Of a DNA stretch of 64,000 nucleotides, positions 39,724 to 53,439 are shown piece by piece (the first letter of the stretch is position 1; each line of letters opens with the position of its first letter). Source of the stretch: Serratia sp. M24T3 (GTDB taxonomy: Bacteria > Pseudomonadota > Gammaproteobacteria > Enterobacterales > Enterobacteriaceae); assembly GCF_000257645.1 (NCBI RefSeq), contig NZ_AJHJ01000020.1:1-64000 (forward strand), read 5' to 3'. The notes below the pieces were generated by a model that was given only the letters and a program-made list of their open reading frames with translations, ran no database searches and had not been told where the DNA came from. Both the position numbers and the translations under genes were made by a program.

Positions 39724-40470
39724 TTACCAGTAGTGCTCGCTGGTCATGTGACCAGGTTTTCTACGCAGATGTTTGCGCATCTCGCGGCTGTCTTTGAGCA
39801 CCTGTTGGGTGTCGCGAACCATTTGTGGATTGCCACACAGCATGATGTGGCTGTCGTGAGCTTCCATTCTCAGGCCAACCGCGCTTTCCAGTGAACCATC
39901 TTCAATCAGCGCAGGCACGCGGCCTGTCAACGAGCCTGGCGTCTCCTCACGGCTTACCACCGTTTGAATGTGTAATTTGCCATTGTAACGCTGTTGCAAC
40001 TGCTGCATCTGTGGCAGATAGCTTAAATCACGTGAAAAACGCGCCGCATGAACCAATACGATGTTTTTGAACCGTTCGAGCCCCTTGCCTTCCTGCAGGA
40101 TAGACAGAAACGGGCCAATCGCCGTGCCGGTCGCCAGCATCCACAGGTTTTCACACTCGGGGATCTCGTCGATGACGAAAAAGCCCTGCGATTCTTTGGT
40201 GACCATGATTTCCGCGCCCGGCTGCATGTCATGCACCAGCGGGCTGAGTTTGCCCTCGGGGACCGTCACCAGATAAAACTCGAGATCGTTATTGCTCGGA
40301 GCGTTCACAAAAGAGTAAGCGCGCGTCACGCGTTCACCGTTTATTTCCAACGAGAGTTTGGCGTACTGCCCGGCGGCAAAGTCATTGATTGGCGCATTAA
40401 TCACGATGCTGAACAAACTTTCTGTCCAGTGCTCCACCCTCGCTACTTTACCTGTTACCCATTCAGCCAT
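39724..40470 (-). CDS. fpr: Ferredoxin/flavodoxin-NADP+ reductase
   Basis: This 248-residue FAD enzyme passes electrons from NADPH to flavodoxin or ferredoxin, for example for SoxR reduction and activation of radical enzymes. FAD-binding RAYSFVNAPSN, the NADP-binding MLATGTAIGPFLSILQEG, and the C-terminal MTSEHYW (aromatic end stacking on FAD) are present. Length equals E. coli Fpr. yiiQ follows within three bases. Confidence 0.96.
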   Translation of the reverse strand: MAEWVTGKVARVEHWTESLFSIVINAPINDFAAGQYAKLSLEINGERVTRAYSFVNAPSNNDLEFYLVTVPEGKLSPLVHDMQPGAEIMVTKESQGFFVIDEIPECENLWMLATGTAIGPFLSILQEGKGLERFKNIVLVHAARFSRDLSYLPQMQQLQQRYNGKLHIQTVVSREETPGSLTGRVPALIEDGSLESAVGLRMEAHDSHIMLCGNPQMVRDTQQVLKDSREMRKHLRRKPGHMTSEHYW

Positions 40471-40589
40471 CGACTCCCTCTCCAGTTCTATAGGATTGAA
40501 ATTACCGGCTGATCTTATTCCATATTTTGCAGAAGGATTATCGATTAAATGTTATCAGGCCGAAGTTAGCTCCGGCCTGCAAGCGCAAA

Positions 40590-41600
40590 TCAGATGATAA
40601 ATTTGTGCAGCGCCTGGTCTTTACGATCGAGATAATGCGTTGAGCGGATGCGACGAATGGTGCGCGATTTTCCGCGGATTAACAGGGTTTCAGTGGTCGC
40701 CATATTGCCTTGACGGCTGATGCCCGCGAGCAGATCGCCCTGAGTAATTCCAGTCGCCGAGAAGATGACATTGTCATTACGCGCCATATCCTCCAACTGC
40801 AGCAATTTTCCTGCTTCGATGCCCATTTGCTGGCAGCGAGCCAGCTCTTCTTCGCCTAGACGACGATTCTCGGGCGTGTCGCCTTTAACGTGGTGACGAG
40901 CAAGCAGACGGCCTTGCATATCGCCATCCAGAGCTCGGATCACTGCGGCGGAAATCACCCCTTCCGGCGCGCCGCCGATGCCGTACATCACGTCAACTTC
41001 GCTTTCCGGCATGCAGGTCAGAATAGTGGCGGCCACATCGCCATCGGGGAAGGCAAACACGCGCACGCCCAATTGGTGCAACTCGCGGATGATCGCATCA
41101 TGGCGCGGTTTGGCCAGAATCGATACGGTAAGCTCATTAAGCGGTTTATTCAGCGCGGCGGCAATAAGTCGCAAATTATCTACCAGCGGCAGATCGAGAT
41201 TGATATGGCCCTTGGCTGCTGGCCCTACCACCAGTTTTTCCATGTACATATCTGGCGCATTGAGGAATGAGCCTTGGTCGCCGACCGCTAATACCGCCAG
41301 CGCGTTTGACTGGCCCATGGCCGTCATTCTCGTGCCTTCGATGGGGTCAACCGCAATGTCAACCGCGTCGCCCTGACCTGTCCCGACTTTCTCGCCGATA
41401 TACAGCATCGGGGCTTCATCGATTTCGCCTTCGCCAATGACGATTTCACCGGCGATATCGACCTTGTTAAGCATGATGCGCATTGCCTGCACTGCGGCGT
41501 TATCGGCCAGATTCTTGTCACCACGACCCAGCCATTTATAACCAGCCAGTGCCGCAGCTTCAGTCACGCGGGAAAATTCGATAGCTAATTCACGTTTCAT
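40590..41600 (-). CDS. glpX: Fructose-1,6-bisphosphatase class II GlpX
   Basis: This 336-residue Li-sensitive, metal-dependent phosphatase of gluconeogenesis has GEIVIGEGEIDEAPML, AVDPIEGTRMTAMGQSNALA (D-P-I-E-G-T) and YGIGGAPEGVISAAV. Length equals E. coli GlpX. It lies downstream of glpK on the same strand, but a strong terminator and 145 bases separate them, so it may have its own promoter or depend on read-through. Confidence 0.96.
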   Translation of the reverse strand: MKRELAIEFSRVTEAAALAGYKWLGRGDKNLADNAAVQAMRIMLNKVDIAGEIVIGEGEIDEAPMLYIGEKVGTGQGDAVDIAVDPIEGTRMTAMGQSNALAVLAVGDQGSFLNAPDMYMEKLVVGPAAKGHINLDLPLVDNLRLIAAALNKPLNELTVSILAKPRHDAIIRELHQLGVRVFAFPDGDVAATILTCMPESEVDVMYGIGGAPEGVISAAVIRALDGDMQGRLLARHHVKGDTPENRRLGEEELARCQQMGIEAGKLLQLEDMARNDNVIFSATGITQGDLLAGISRQGNMATTETLLIRGKSRTIRRIRSTHYLDRKDQALHKFII

Positions 41601-41681
41601 GATAAATCCGTTTTGAGAAAAATCAGGGCGGTGAGCAAAGGCTCATCTCAGGCCTCAAAGTCTACCATAGCAGGCAGGCAT

Positions 41682-41711
41682 AAAAAAAAACTCCCCGAGA
41701 CGGGGAGTTTG
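41682..41711 (-). terminator. Intrinsic terminator between glpK and glpX
   Basis: On the minus strand ACTCCCCG / CGGGGAGT with a three-base loop is followed by nine T residues, 34 bases after the glpK stop. It is a strong terminator inside what is one operon (glpFKX) in E. coli. Confidence 0.9.
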
Positions 41712-41745
41712 ATGAGGCTTGAAAAGTTTGGACATTAACGCCGAT

Positions 41746-43269
<1,524 letters not shown>

Positions 43270-43307
43270 TTATGTCCTGCAAAGTGGGCTGTGAACAATT
43301 TAACCTA

Positions 43308-44153
43308 TCAGGCTTTACGCTGAGTCTGCTGCGCGGCAGTCTCTTCTGGTGCAATGGAAACAGTCTGAGGGAGATGATTACTAATCAATGCCTTGTAACC
43401 AACAGCACCCAGACATGCACCGATCAGCGGGCCGAAGATAGGTACCAGGAAGTAAGGGATATCACGCGCTCCGGTGAAGGCGACTTTTCCCCAACCTGCG
43501 AAATAGGCAAACAGCTTAGGACCGAAGTCACGGGCCGGGTTAAGGGCGAATCCGGTTAATGGGCCCATAGACGCACCGATTACTGCGATCAGTAAACCAA
43601 TCAGCAGCGGAGCCAGAGCACCGCGCGGTACACCGTTGCCGTCATCGGTTAATGCCAGGATCAGGGCCATCAAAATGGCGGTAATAACGGTTTCAACCAG
43701 GAATGCCTGCAACACGCTGATGTGCGGGTTAGGGTAAGTCGAGAAGATACCGGCCAAGTCCAGGCTGGCAACGCTGCCGCGCACCATGTTGTGACTCTGC
43801 TCGAAGTCCAGGAACAGGTTGTAATACAGGCCGTAAACCAGCGCTGCGGCACAGAAAGCACCGGCGACCTGCGCGATGATATAAGGCACAACCTTGCGAC
43901 CTTCGAAATTGGCGAACAGGCACAGGGCGATGGTGATAGCTGGATTAAGGTGCGCACCGGAAATTGCTGCCGTCAGGTAAACGGCCATTGAGACCCCGAG
44001 GCCCCAGATGATGCTGATTTCCCACTGGCCAAAGCTTGCACCAGCCAGTTTCAGTGCTGCTACACAACCAGCGCCGAAAAAGATAATCAGGCCGGTTCCC
44101 AGAAACTCTGCAATGCACTGACCTTTGATTGTAGAACTCATATTTTGGCTCAT
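43308..44153 (-). CDS. glpF: Glycerol facilitator (aquaglyceroporin)
   Basis: This 281-residue six-helix inner-membrane channel has the two half-helix NPA motifs GAHLNPAITIALC and GFALNPARDFGPKLF (NPAR with a following Asp, the glycerol-facilitator type). It is first gene of glpFK with GlpR and CRP sites upstream. Confidence 0.97.
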   Translation of the reverse strand: MSQNMSSTIKGQCIAEFLGTGLIIFFGAGCVAALKLAGASFGQWEISIIWGLGVSMAVYLTAAISGAHLNPAITIALCLFANFEGRKVVPYIIAQVAGAFCAAALVYGLYYNLFLDFEQSHNMVRGSVASLDLAGIFSTYPNPHISVLQAFLVETVITAILMALILALTDDGNGVPRGALAPLLIGLLIAVIGASMGPLTGFALNPARDFGPKLFAYFAGWGKVAFTGARDIPYFLVPIFGPLIGACLGAVGYKALISNHLPQTVSIAPEETAAQQTQRKA

Positions 44154-44265
44154 AATCGAATCCTATAAAGGATAGTTGTTTAGGGTAGGGTTGAGGTCAC
44201 TTAATTTTTCTTGTTTAGTGTTATTGATTTTAACATCTCTGATGAAATGAGAATGTGATGTAAAT

Positions 44266-44325
44266 TTATCGTTAACGAGCATAAACGAGAAATACCGAAA
44301 TCAAAATGTGTGTGCCATGTCATAA
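44266..44325 (-). promoter_or_regulatory. glpFK control region: GlpR operator and CRP site
   Basis: A TCGTTAACGA palindrome inside TTATCGTTAACGAGCATAA (44266-44284) matches the GlpR operator region of E. coli glpFK. About 25 bases further upstream TGTGT-N6-TCATA (44308-44323) has the spacing of a CRP site and matches the E. coli counterpart by memory. Glycerol induction with catabolite control is inferred. Confidence 0.7.
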
Positions 44326-44638
44326 AAATGAGCGAATACGAGTGTTTTTTAGAAACTGTTAATCGAATAAAGGGGTTTTCAAGATAAGAACTATCGTATT
44401 TAGTGGGACATTGGCGCTTTCTTTCAGTATTTCCTGATAGTACGGCCGTTATAATTGCAACAGACTGCGAGTAGGGCCCGCATGTCGCTAGACAGGGACC
44501 GGATGCCTACATACAATCGGGGTTAATTAAGTCGCGGCGTTAATTTCAGCCAGTAGTTAATTGTATTATCGAGCTGCGTCGGGAAGATGTGGCGAGTCTT
44601 AAAAGATGTACGCTTTGCGAACATTAAGGGGAATAAAC

Positions 44639-44878
44639 ATGTCATTTGAAGTATTTGAAAAGCTAGAAACTAAAGTTCAGCAAGCGATTGATACTATTAC
44701 TTTGCTGCAGATGGAAATCGAAGAACTGAAAGAGCAGAACAACAATCTGTCTCAGCAGGTTCAGCAGGCTAACGGTAATCACGAATCTCTGATCCGTGAA
44801 AATACTCACCTGAAAGAAGAGCAGCACGTGTGGCAAGAGCGTTTGCGTTCTTTGCTCGGTAAGATGGAAGAAGTTTGA
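44639..44878 (+). CDS. zapB: Cell division protein ZapB
   Basis: This 79-residue coiled-coil protein stabilises the Z ring through ZapA and links it to Mat[21 protein letters not shown] and a heptad-rich remainder ([14 protein letters not shown]) match E. coli ZapB. ATG 44639 follows TAAGGGGA. It is divergent from glpF, with the ~485-base gap between them holding both promoters; a pair of ERIC-like repeats follows. Confidence 0.95.
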   Translation: MSFEVFEKLETKVQQAIDTITLLQMEIEELKEQNNNLSQQVQQANGNHESLIRENTHLKEEQHVWQERLRSLLGKMEEV

Positions 44879-44889
44879 TTTTACCTTCG

Positions 44890-45006
44890 TTCTTGAAGCT
44901 GCAGCGGCGTTAGCTACGCTCGCTCACCCGAATCACTGACCTGTGTCAGCTCATCGGGATTCGGCTCGCTTGCTGCCTTGCTGCAACTCCAATTACTCGG
45001 TTAAAT
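44890..45006. repeat. Variant ERIC element, first of a tandem pair
   Basis: It starts TTCTTGAAGCTGCAGCGGCG, has the core CACCCGAATCACTGACCTGT followed by GTCAGCTCATCGGGATTCGG, and ends GCCTTGCTGCAACTCCAATT. The core folds with CCGAATC/GGATTCGG and CTGAC/GTCAG stems. It begins 12 bases after the zapB stop. Confidence 0.75.
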
Positions 45007-45023
45007 CTTTGATTCTGATTTGG

Positions 45024-45140
45024 TTCTTGAAGCTGCAGCGGCGTTAGCCACGCTCGCTCACCCGAATCACTGACCTGTGTCAGCTCATCGGGATTCGGCT
45101 CGCTTGCTGCCTTGCTGCAACTTCATTTACTCGGTTAAAT
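45024..45140. repeat. Variant ERIC element, second of a tandem pair
   Basis: It repeats the preceding 117 bases with very few substitutions (for example GTTAGCC for GTTAGCT in the left arm and ACTTCATTT for ACTCCAATT in the right arm). The repeat period is 134 bases. Such close identity points to recent tandem duplication or gene conversion. Confidence 0.75.
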
Positions 45141-45155
45141 CTGCGCTATTCCAAA

Positions 45156-45187
45156 ATAAAAAAGACGCCTTTGAGTGCGTCTTTTTT
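45156..45187. terminator. Bidirectional terminator between zapB and rraA
   Basis: AAAGACGC / GCGTCTTT stem with an A run before and a T run after, able to stop both convergent transcripts. Confidence 0.85.
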
Positions 45188-45239
45188 GTTGTCTTTTTTA
45201 CATAAAAGACAAAGGGTTATTCGTTTATTAAGAAAAGAA

Positions 45240-45800
<561 letters not shown>

Positions 45801-45848
45801 TCAGTTTGAGTTGACGGCTTTATAAACAGCTGTTCATTTCTGCTGGCA

Positions 45849-45873
45849 ACAAAAAGGGAGGCCTGAGCCTCCC
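45849..45873 (-). terminator. Terminator of hslVU
   Basis: Minus strand GGGAGGC / GCCTCCC stem with a four-base loop followed by TTTTTGTTG, 27 bases after the hslU stop. Confidence 0.85.
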
Positions 45874-45899
45874 TATAAGCATCTGAATAAACGAGTGAA

Positions 45900-47234
45900 T
45901 TACAAAATGAAGCGGCTCAAATCTTCGTCGGCAACCAGTGCATCGAGGTGGCTACCTACATATTCAGCATCAATGGTGATGGAAACGCCGCTGCTCTCGC
46001 TGGCGTCGTAGGAAATATCTTCCATCAAGCGCTCCAGCACGGTATGCAGACGACGCGCGCCGATGTTCTCGGTGGTTTCGTTAACCTGCCATGCAGCTTC
46101 CGCAATGCGACGGATACCATCGGTAGTGAAAGTGATGGTCACGCCTTCGGTTTGCATCAACGCCTGATACTGGTGAGTCAGAGACGCACTCGGCTCAGTC
46201 AGGATGCGCTCGAAATCTTCGGTAGACAGTGCCTGCAGTTCAACGCGGATCGGTAAACGACCCTGCAACTCAGGGATCAGGTCTGACGGATTGGCAGTCT
46301 GGAATGCGCCCGAAGCGATGAACAGGATGTGGTCAGTTTTAACCATGCCGTGCTTGGTTGAAACGGTACAGCCTTCAACCAGCGGCAGGAGATCACGCTG
46401 TACGCCCTCGCGGGAAACGTCAGGACCGGAGCTTTGACCGCCGCGCTTACAAATTTTGTCGATTTCGTCGATGAACACGATGCCGTGCTGTTCAACGGCT
46501 TCGATTGCCTGCTCTTTCAGTTCTTCTGGATTAACCAGTTTCGCCGCTTCTTCTTCAACCAGCAGTTTGTAAGCTTCTTTGATTTTCAGCTTGCGCGCTT
46601 TCTGTTTCTGACCGGCCATGTTCTGGAACATTGACTGCAACTGGTTGGTCATTTCTTCCATGCCTGGAGGAGCCATGATTTCAACGCCAGCTGGAGCATC
46701 GGCTACATTAATTTCAATTTCCTTATCATCAAGCAGGCCTTCACGCAGTTTTTTGCGGAAAGACTGACGCGCCGCAGATGGCTCGTGTGCCTCATCCGGC
46801 TGGCCCCAGTTGTTTTTGGCTGGTGGGATCAGCACGTCGAGAATGCGCTCTTCTGCCAACTCTTCTGCGCGGTAGCGGTTCCGTTCGATGGACTGCTGGC
46901 GCACCATTTTGATGGCCGAATCGGTCAGATCACGAATGATGGAATCGACTTCTTTACCAACGTAACCGACTTCGGTGAACTTGGTCGCTTCAACTTTGAT
47001 GAACGGCGCGTTGGCCAGTTTTGCCAGACGGCGAGCTATTTCGGTTTTACCGACACCGGTCGGGCCGATCATCAGAATATTTTTAGGTGTAACTTCGTGG
47101 CGCAGCGCTTCATCGAGCTGCATACGACGCCAGCGGTTACGCAGCGCAATAGCAACCGCGCGTTTCGCTTTGTCCTGGCCGATGATGTAGTTGTCTAATT
47201 CGCTGACAATCTCGCGTGGGGTCATTTCAGACAT
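45900..47234 (-). CDS. hslU: ATP-dependent protease ATPase subunit HslU
   Basis: This 444-residue AAA+ unfoldase feeds proteins to HslV. Walker A GPTGVGKT is at 57-64, followed by the pore motif [12 protein letters not shown], an intermediate domain, Walker B IVFIDEID and sensor residues, ending with the HslV-docking tail DEDLSRFIL. Length equals E. coli (443). It lies 12 bases after hslV in a heat-shock operon. Confidence 0.98.
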   Translation of the reverse strand: MSEMTPREIVSELDNYIIGQDKAKRAVAIALRNRWRRMQLDEALRHEVTPKNILMIGPTGVGKTEIARRLAKLANAPFIKVEATKFTEVGYVGKEVDSIIRDLTDSAIKMVRQQSIERNRYRAEELAEERILDVLIPPAKNNWGQPDEAHEPSAARQSFRKKLREGLLDDKEIEINVADAPAGVEIMAPPGMEEMTNQLQSMFQNMAGQKQKARKLKIKEAYKLLVEEEAAKLVNPEELKEQAIEAVEQHGIVFIDEIDKICKRGGQSSGPDVSREGVQRDLLPLVEGCTVSTKHGMVKTDHILFIASGAFQTANPSDLIPELQGRLPIRVELQALSTEDFERILTEPSASLTHQYQALMQTEGVTITFTTDGIRRIAEAAWQVNETTENIGARRLHTVLERLMEDISYDASESSGVSITIDAEYVGSHLDALVADEDLSRFIL

Positions 47235-47246
47235 AATATTCGATCC

Positions 47247-47783
47247 TTACGCTTGGGATTGCTTAGGCAATTCCAGGAAATTGAGGTTATGGTTGGTATA
47301 AATGCAGATATCACCGGCGATATTCAGCGATTTCTCGGCAATTTCACGAGCGCTCAAATCGGTGTTTTCCAGCAGCGCGGTCGCGGCTGCCTGGGCGTAA
47401 GCGCCACCTGAACCAATAGCAATCAACCCGTTGTCTTGACGGATCACGTCACCGTTACCGCTAATCAGCAGCGAGTCGGTCTCGTCGGCTACAACCAGCA
47501 GCGCTTCAAGACGACGCAGCATGCGGTCGGTTCGCCAGTCTTTTGCCAGTTCTACCGCGGCTTTGGTTAAATGACCCTGATGCATTTCCAGCTTGCGCTC
47601 AAATAGCTCAAACAGTGTGAAGGCATCGGCTGTACCGCCGGCAAAGCCCGCGATCACCTTATCTTTGAAGAAGGTACGTACTTTAACGACGTTACCTTTC
47701 ATTACGGTGTTACCCATTGTGGCCTGGCCATCGCCACCCACTACCACATGGCCATTACGGCGCACACATACAATTGTTGTCAC
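47247..47783 (-). CDS. hslV: ATP-dependent protease peptidase subunit HslV
   Basis: This ~178-residue N-terminal nucleophile threonine peptidase forms the dodecameric core of HslUV. After the initiator the protein begins [13 protein letters not shown], giving the catalytic Thr1. I chose a GTG start at 47783 because it places that threonine first and follows GAGGAA; an ATG at 47831 would bury the nucleophile. [16 protein letters not shown] and [10 protein letters not shown] are family motifs. Confidence 0.95.
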   Translation of the reverse strand: MTTIVCVRRNGHVVVGGDGQATMGNTVMKGNVVKVRTFFKDKVIAGFAGGTADAFTLFELFERKLEMHQGHLTKAAVELAKDWRTDRMLRRLEALLVVADETDSLLISGNGDVIRQDNGLIAIGSGGAYAQAAATALLENTDLSAREIAEKSLNIAGDICIYTNHNLNFLELPKQSQA

Positions 47784-47897
47784 GAGCTTTTCCTCGTTGC
47801 AGACGGAAGAGATCCCGGCGAAGTCATGCAAACCTTAATGGGTTACATAACTTCGCGGGCCATATTGTATGTATAGATTGGGGAGGATTATGGGTTT

Positions 47898-48836
47898 TCA
47901 ACCCCCGACGGGGACAGGAATACAGCTTGAAATGCCAGAACCTTTCAAACGAGACAGCGTACCGTCTGCGCCTGCGCGATTGTTGTAAGGGCCGATCACC
48001 ACGCGATTCCAGCCACCGTTTGAGGTGACGCGGCTCTCAAAGCCTTCAAATGCCAGCTTGGCGCGCACGGACTCGGCCTGCTCTGTACCGCGGAAAGAAC
48101 CACACTGCACGATAAAGCGCTGGGATTTTTCCTGCTCTTTAGGTTTCTCTTTTTCCGGAGCATTCTGAGCGAGAGTTTGCTGCTGCGGTTTTTCTCGTTC
48201 CGGTTTTGCCTGGGTGATCATTGGCTGCTGCGGTTTTTCATGCTCAGGTTTAGGCTGAGTGAATACTGGCTGCTGCTGGACCGGCCGCGGCCTTGGCTGA
48301 GCCGGCGCATTCTGTTGCGCCTGCGGAGCCCTTACTGGCTGCTGCATAAACGTTGGCTGGCTGGCCTGCTGTCTTGAAGTCGGCGCAGTGTGCGTTGCCT
48401 GCGATGGATCGTTATATGGCACCTCACTAAGCTGCGTCGGCGTCTGGCGCATATCGGCCTGCATCTGCTCAAGCAGTTGTTTTTGCTCTGGCGTTAGCTG
48501 GGTTTTAGACGAGATGTCGCCGCCCGAGGTAGGCTCGGTTGGGGTTTGCACGCCCATCTGACGATTCTCGAGTTCTTTGATATAGCGCCAACGCTCTTCC
48601 GGTTTAGGCGGCAAGCCTGAACCTGGACGCACTGCATGGGTCGGCAAAATCTCCGCCTCTTCCATCTTTTTATGGCTGATAAAGTAAAGGCCACCCACGA
48701 AGACCACCAGAACGGCGACGGCGATTGCCACCACGGTTTTGGAAACCATCGGGGAACTGCTTTTCTTGTTACGGCTGGTACTTTTCTTCCGCCGTGCTCC
48801 TGAGCGTCCACGGCTCACATAGTCTTTTTGTGCCAC
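47898..48836 (-). CDS. ftsN: Cell division protein FtsN
   Basis: This 312-residue bitopic divisome activator has a basic cytoplasmic N-terminus (DYVSRGRSGARRKKS), one transmembrane helix (~34-54, VVAIAVAVLVVFVGGLYFIS) and the essential helical region with RWRYIKELENRQ. A long Gln/Pro-rich linker with repeated QPKPE/QAKPE units follows, then a C-terminal SPOR domain (RFIVQCGSFRGTEQAESVRA) that binds denuded glycan. It is slightly shorter than E. coli FtsN, from linker differences. Confidence 0.95.
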   Translation of the reverse strand: MAQKDYVSRGRSGARRKKSTSRNKKSSSPMVSKTVVAIAVAVLVVFVGGLYFISHKKMEEAEILPTHAVRPGSGLPPKPEERWRYIKELENRQMGVQTPTEPTSGGDISSKTQLTPEQKQLLEQMQADMRQTPTQLSEVPYNDPSQATHTAPTSRQQASQPTFMQQPVRAPQAQQNAPAQPRPRPVQQQPVFTQPKPEHEKPQQPMITQAKPEREKPQQQTLAQNAPEKEKPKEQEKSQRFIVQCGSFRGTEQAESVRAKLAFEGFESRVTSNGGWNRVVIGPYNNRAGADGTLSRLKGSGISSCIPVPVGG

Positions 48837-48907
48837 TATCGTTTCGCTGTGTCGTTATGTTTAGAGAAGTACGTCATTTTACAGAATCCTGAAAACTTGA
48901 CTGTTAA

Positions 48908-49936
48908 CTAGCGCTTGGGCGCAGCAGTGCTGCCGCGAATAACCAGTTCACTTTCGAGCAAACGTGAACCGCTTTGGACTGCATGACCGTTTAATTGTTC
49001 CAACAATAATAACATGGCTTCCCGGCCAATCTGGAATCTTGGTTGAGCAACCGTGGTAAGTGGTGGATCGTAGAACTGGCTGATTTTTATGTCATCGAAC
49101 CCAACAATAGACAAATCTTGCGGAATAAGCAGCCCTAATTTTTTCGCTTCACACATTGCGCCGATAGCCATGATGTCATTATGACAAAAAATCGCCGTCG
49201 GTGGCTTTGGCTGACTCATTAACGTCGCCAGTGCCTGAGCACCGGATTCGTAGGTGAAATCACCGTGGGCGATGTACTGACTCTCTACCGTTTGCCCGTT
49301 GCGGCGCACTGCCTGAATATAGCCTTGCAGGCGATATTGGCAAAGCGGCATATTTTCTGGACCGGCGATGCAGGCAATGCGCTGATGCCCAAGGTCAATC
49401 AAATAATGTACGGCTTCGTAGGCTGCCGTCAGGTTATCGATGTGTACCGTCGGGAGTTCAAGCTCTGGCGCAAACTCATTCGCCATCACCATCGGTGGCA
49501 GGTTGCGTTGTTCTTCTTTGCTGGCATCGAAGGGTAAATCCGAACCCAACAGCAACATACCGTCAATTTGTTTAGTAATTATGAGGTTAATAAAGGTTTT
49601 TTCTTGCTGATTTTGCTGGGCGCAGTCACCAATCAACACCAGATAACCATTTTCAGCAGCGGTTCGTTCGATCCCCTGGATCACATCGGCAAAAAACGGA
49701 TCGCAGATATCAGGGATGATCACCAGAATAGTCCGCGATTCGTTGCGTTTAAGATTACGGGATAGAGAATGAGGCGAGTAGCCGACGGCAATGACTGCCT
49801 GTTCAACCCGCTGGCGTGTCGTGGCGGAAACCTTCTCAGGATTCATCAATGCTCTTGAAACCGTGGCGGTGGACACTCCGGCCATTTCCGCCACGTCTTT
49901 CATCGTGGCGGTAGGGATAACTCTATTCTGATCCAA
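48908..49936 (-). CDS. cytR: LacI-family repressor CytR
   Basis: This ~342-residue repressor controls nucleoside uptake and catabolism and is relieved by cytidine. The helix-turn-helix MKDVAEMAGVSTATVSRALM is followed by RTILVIIPDICDPFFADVI and a ligand domain with high similarity to E. coli CytR (EEQRNLPPMVMANEFAPELE). I chose a TTG start at 49936, seven bases after AAGGAG, which gives the E. coli length; ATG codons at 49975/49978 would add 13-14 residues without a Shine-Dalgarno. Confidence 0.9.
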   Translation of the reverse strand: MDQNRVIPTATMKDVAEMAGVSTATVSRALMNPEKVSATTRQRVEQAVIAVGYSPHSLSRNLKRNESRTILVIIPDICDPFFADVIQGIERTAAENGYLVLIGDCAQQNQQEKTFINLIITKQIDGMLLLGSDLPFDASKEEQRNLPPMVMANEFAPELELPTVHIDNLTAAYEAVHYLIDLGHQRIACIAGPENMPLCQYRLQGYIQAVRRNGQTVESQYIAHGDFTYESGAQALATLMSQPKPPTAIFCHNDIMAIGAMCEAKKLGLLIPQDLSIVGFDDIKISQFYDPPLTTVAQPRFQIGREAMLLLLEQLNGHAVQSGSRLLESELVIRGSTAAPKR

Positions 49937-50170
49937 CGCATCTCTCCTTGCATCTGCATCAATCTGACACGACATCATGGATGTTAATTTTTATAATTTA
50001 TTTACCGCATCCGTGCTTACTTACTCGCAAACTATTTTGCTACGTAATGGATTGCGTAGCTCATCACATTCTAAACAGATTGTGACTAGGATTATTTACC
50101 TAATTGCATAAAAAATGTGACTTACGTGGTTTTTTCGCGCTGTGTTCCAAAAATCCTGCCCGTCGTTAAA

Positions 50171-52378
<2,208 letters not shown>

Positions 52379-52412
52379 CTATAAAAAAATGACGAGATAG
52401 TGTACACTGGGT

Positions 52413-52495
52413 GTCTCGGAATGCATGAACATGATTGCGCGGTCAGATTTTATTCTGTATGATTCGCCGCCTTTGATGCATTCCGTATCAGAGAC
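52413..52495 (+). promoter_or_regulatory. Structured leader of rpmE
   Basis: GTCTC and GGAATGCAT (52413-52417, 52418-52426) pair with ATGCATTCC (52476-52484) and GAGAC (52491-52495), forming a long stem with an internal bulge. A TACACT -10-like box lies just upstream (52403-52408). Autogenous control through the rpmE leader has been reported in E. coli; conservation of a stem here is compatible with it. Confidence 0.6.
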
Positions 52496-52571
52496 CTAAT
52501 CATTAACACCACGCGTGGTGTCCGGCGGTAACACGGTTGGATAGCGACGCGGCCTAAACAGAGGTTTTCCC

Positions 52572-52784
52572 ATGAAAGAAGGTATTCACCCTAAATATAC
52601 CGTTGTTACTGCTAACTGCTCATGCGGTAACGTTATCAAGATCGGATCTACCGTTGGTCACGATCTGAACCTGGACGTTTGTGGCGAATGTCACCCGTTC
52701 TACACTGGTAAGCAACGTGAAGTGGCTACTGGTGGACGTGTTGACCGCTTCAACAAGCGTTTCAGCGTACCGAGCAGCAAATAA
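52572..52784 (+). CDS. rpmE: 50S ribosomal protein L31, zinc-binding form
   Basis: This 70-residue bL31 carries cysteines in ANCSCGNV and [11 protein letters not shown], the zinc-binding (C+) type. [12 protein letters not shown] is the conserved start. It has a ~160-base leader with a long stem. The terminator after it is shared with metJ. Confidence 0.97.
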   Translation: MKEGIHPKYTVVTANCSCGNVIKIGSTVGHDLNLDVCGECHPFYTGKQREVATGGRVDRFNKRFSVPSSK

Positions 52785-52800
52785 GCTTCGCTCGAGAGCA

Positions 52801-52827
52801 AAAAAAGGCGCCGGTGGCGCCTTTTTT
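52801..52827. terminator. Bidirectional terminator between rpmE and metJ
   Basis: AAAAAAGGCGCC / GGCGCCTTTTTT with a short loop lies between the convergent genes. Confidence 0.9.
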
Positions 52828-52878
52828 ATTGCCTGTTTTTCTTCCACGTCTCTCTTCCCTGAAAACGTCAGACTCTCC

Positions 52879-53196
52879 TTAATACTCCCAGGTATCAGGA
52901 TCAACGCCCAGTTCACGCATGAGAATTTTGGCGGCTTCCGGAATTTCATCACTGCGTTCTTTACGCAGGTCTTCATCGTTTGGCAGCGGCTGGCCAGTGA
53001 AGGCGTGCAGAAAAGCTTCGCACAGCAATTCACTGTTTGTTGCATGACGCAGGTTGTTAACCTGACGACGCGTGCGCTCATCTGTCAAAATTTTCAATAC
53101 TTTCAGAGGAATGGAAACCGTAATTTTTTTAACTTGTTCGCTTTTCTTACCGTGTTCAGCGTAAGGGCTGACATATTCGCCGTTCCACTCAGCCAT
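52879..53196 (-). CDS. metJ: Methionine regulon repressor MetJ
   Basis: This 105-residue ribbon-helix-helix repressor binds tandem met boxes with S-adenosylmethionine as corepressor. [20 protein letters not shown] is the DNA-binding strand and first helix; [20 protein letters not shown] follows. Length equals E. coli MetJ; I chose the ATG at 53196 ([16 protein letters not shown]). It is divergent from metBL, sharing the operator region. Confidence 0.97.
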   Translation of the reverse strand: MAEWNGEYVSPYAEHGKKSEQVKKITVSIPLKVLKILTDERTRRQVNNLRHATNSELLCEAFLHAFTGQPLPNDEDLRKERSDEIPEAAKILMRELGVDPDTWEY

Positions 53197-53439
53197 GGGA
53201 CACCTTAAATTTATCAAATAGAAATAAAATTCTGAAAACCCGGCGATTATGCCCGATTTTCGCAGATCTCACTATAGACGTTGTCCGTAAATCCTGGCCT
53301 GAATGCTGTTCGCTTTGTCAGCGGAGACAGGTTCGTGTTTTACTGTGCCAATCAGCGTTGCTGCGTCCGCATAATACGCCATATAGCTATAATTTTAGCG
53401 GTTATTATCACAATGCTCAATCTATACGCAAAGAAGTTT

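Noticed and set aside
44890-45140. Possible CRISPR array because of two near-identical repeats
   Set aside because: There are only two ~117-bp units with ERIC-type architecture; no short repeat-spacer pattern and no cas genes.
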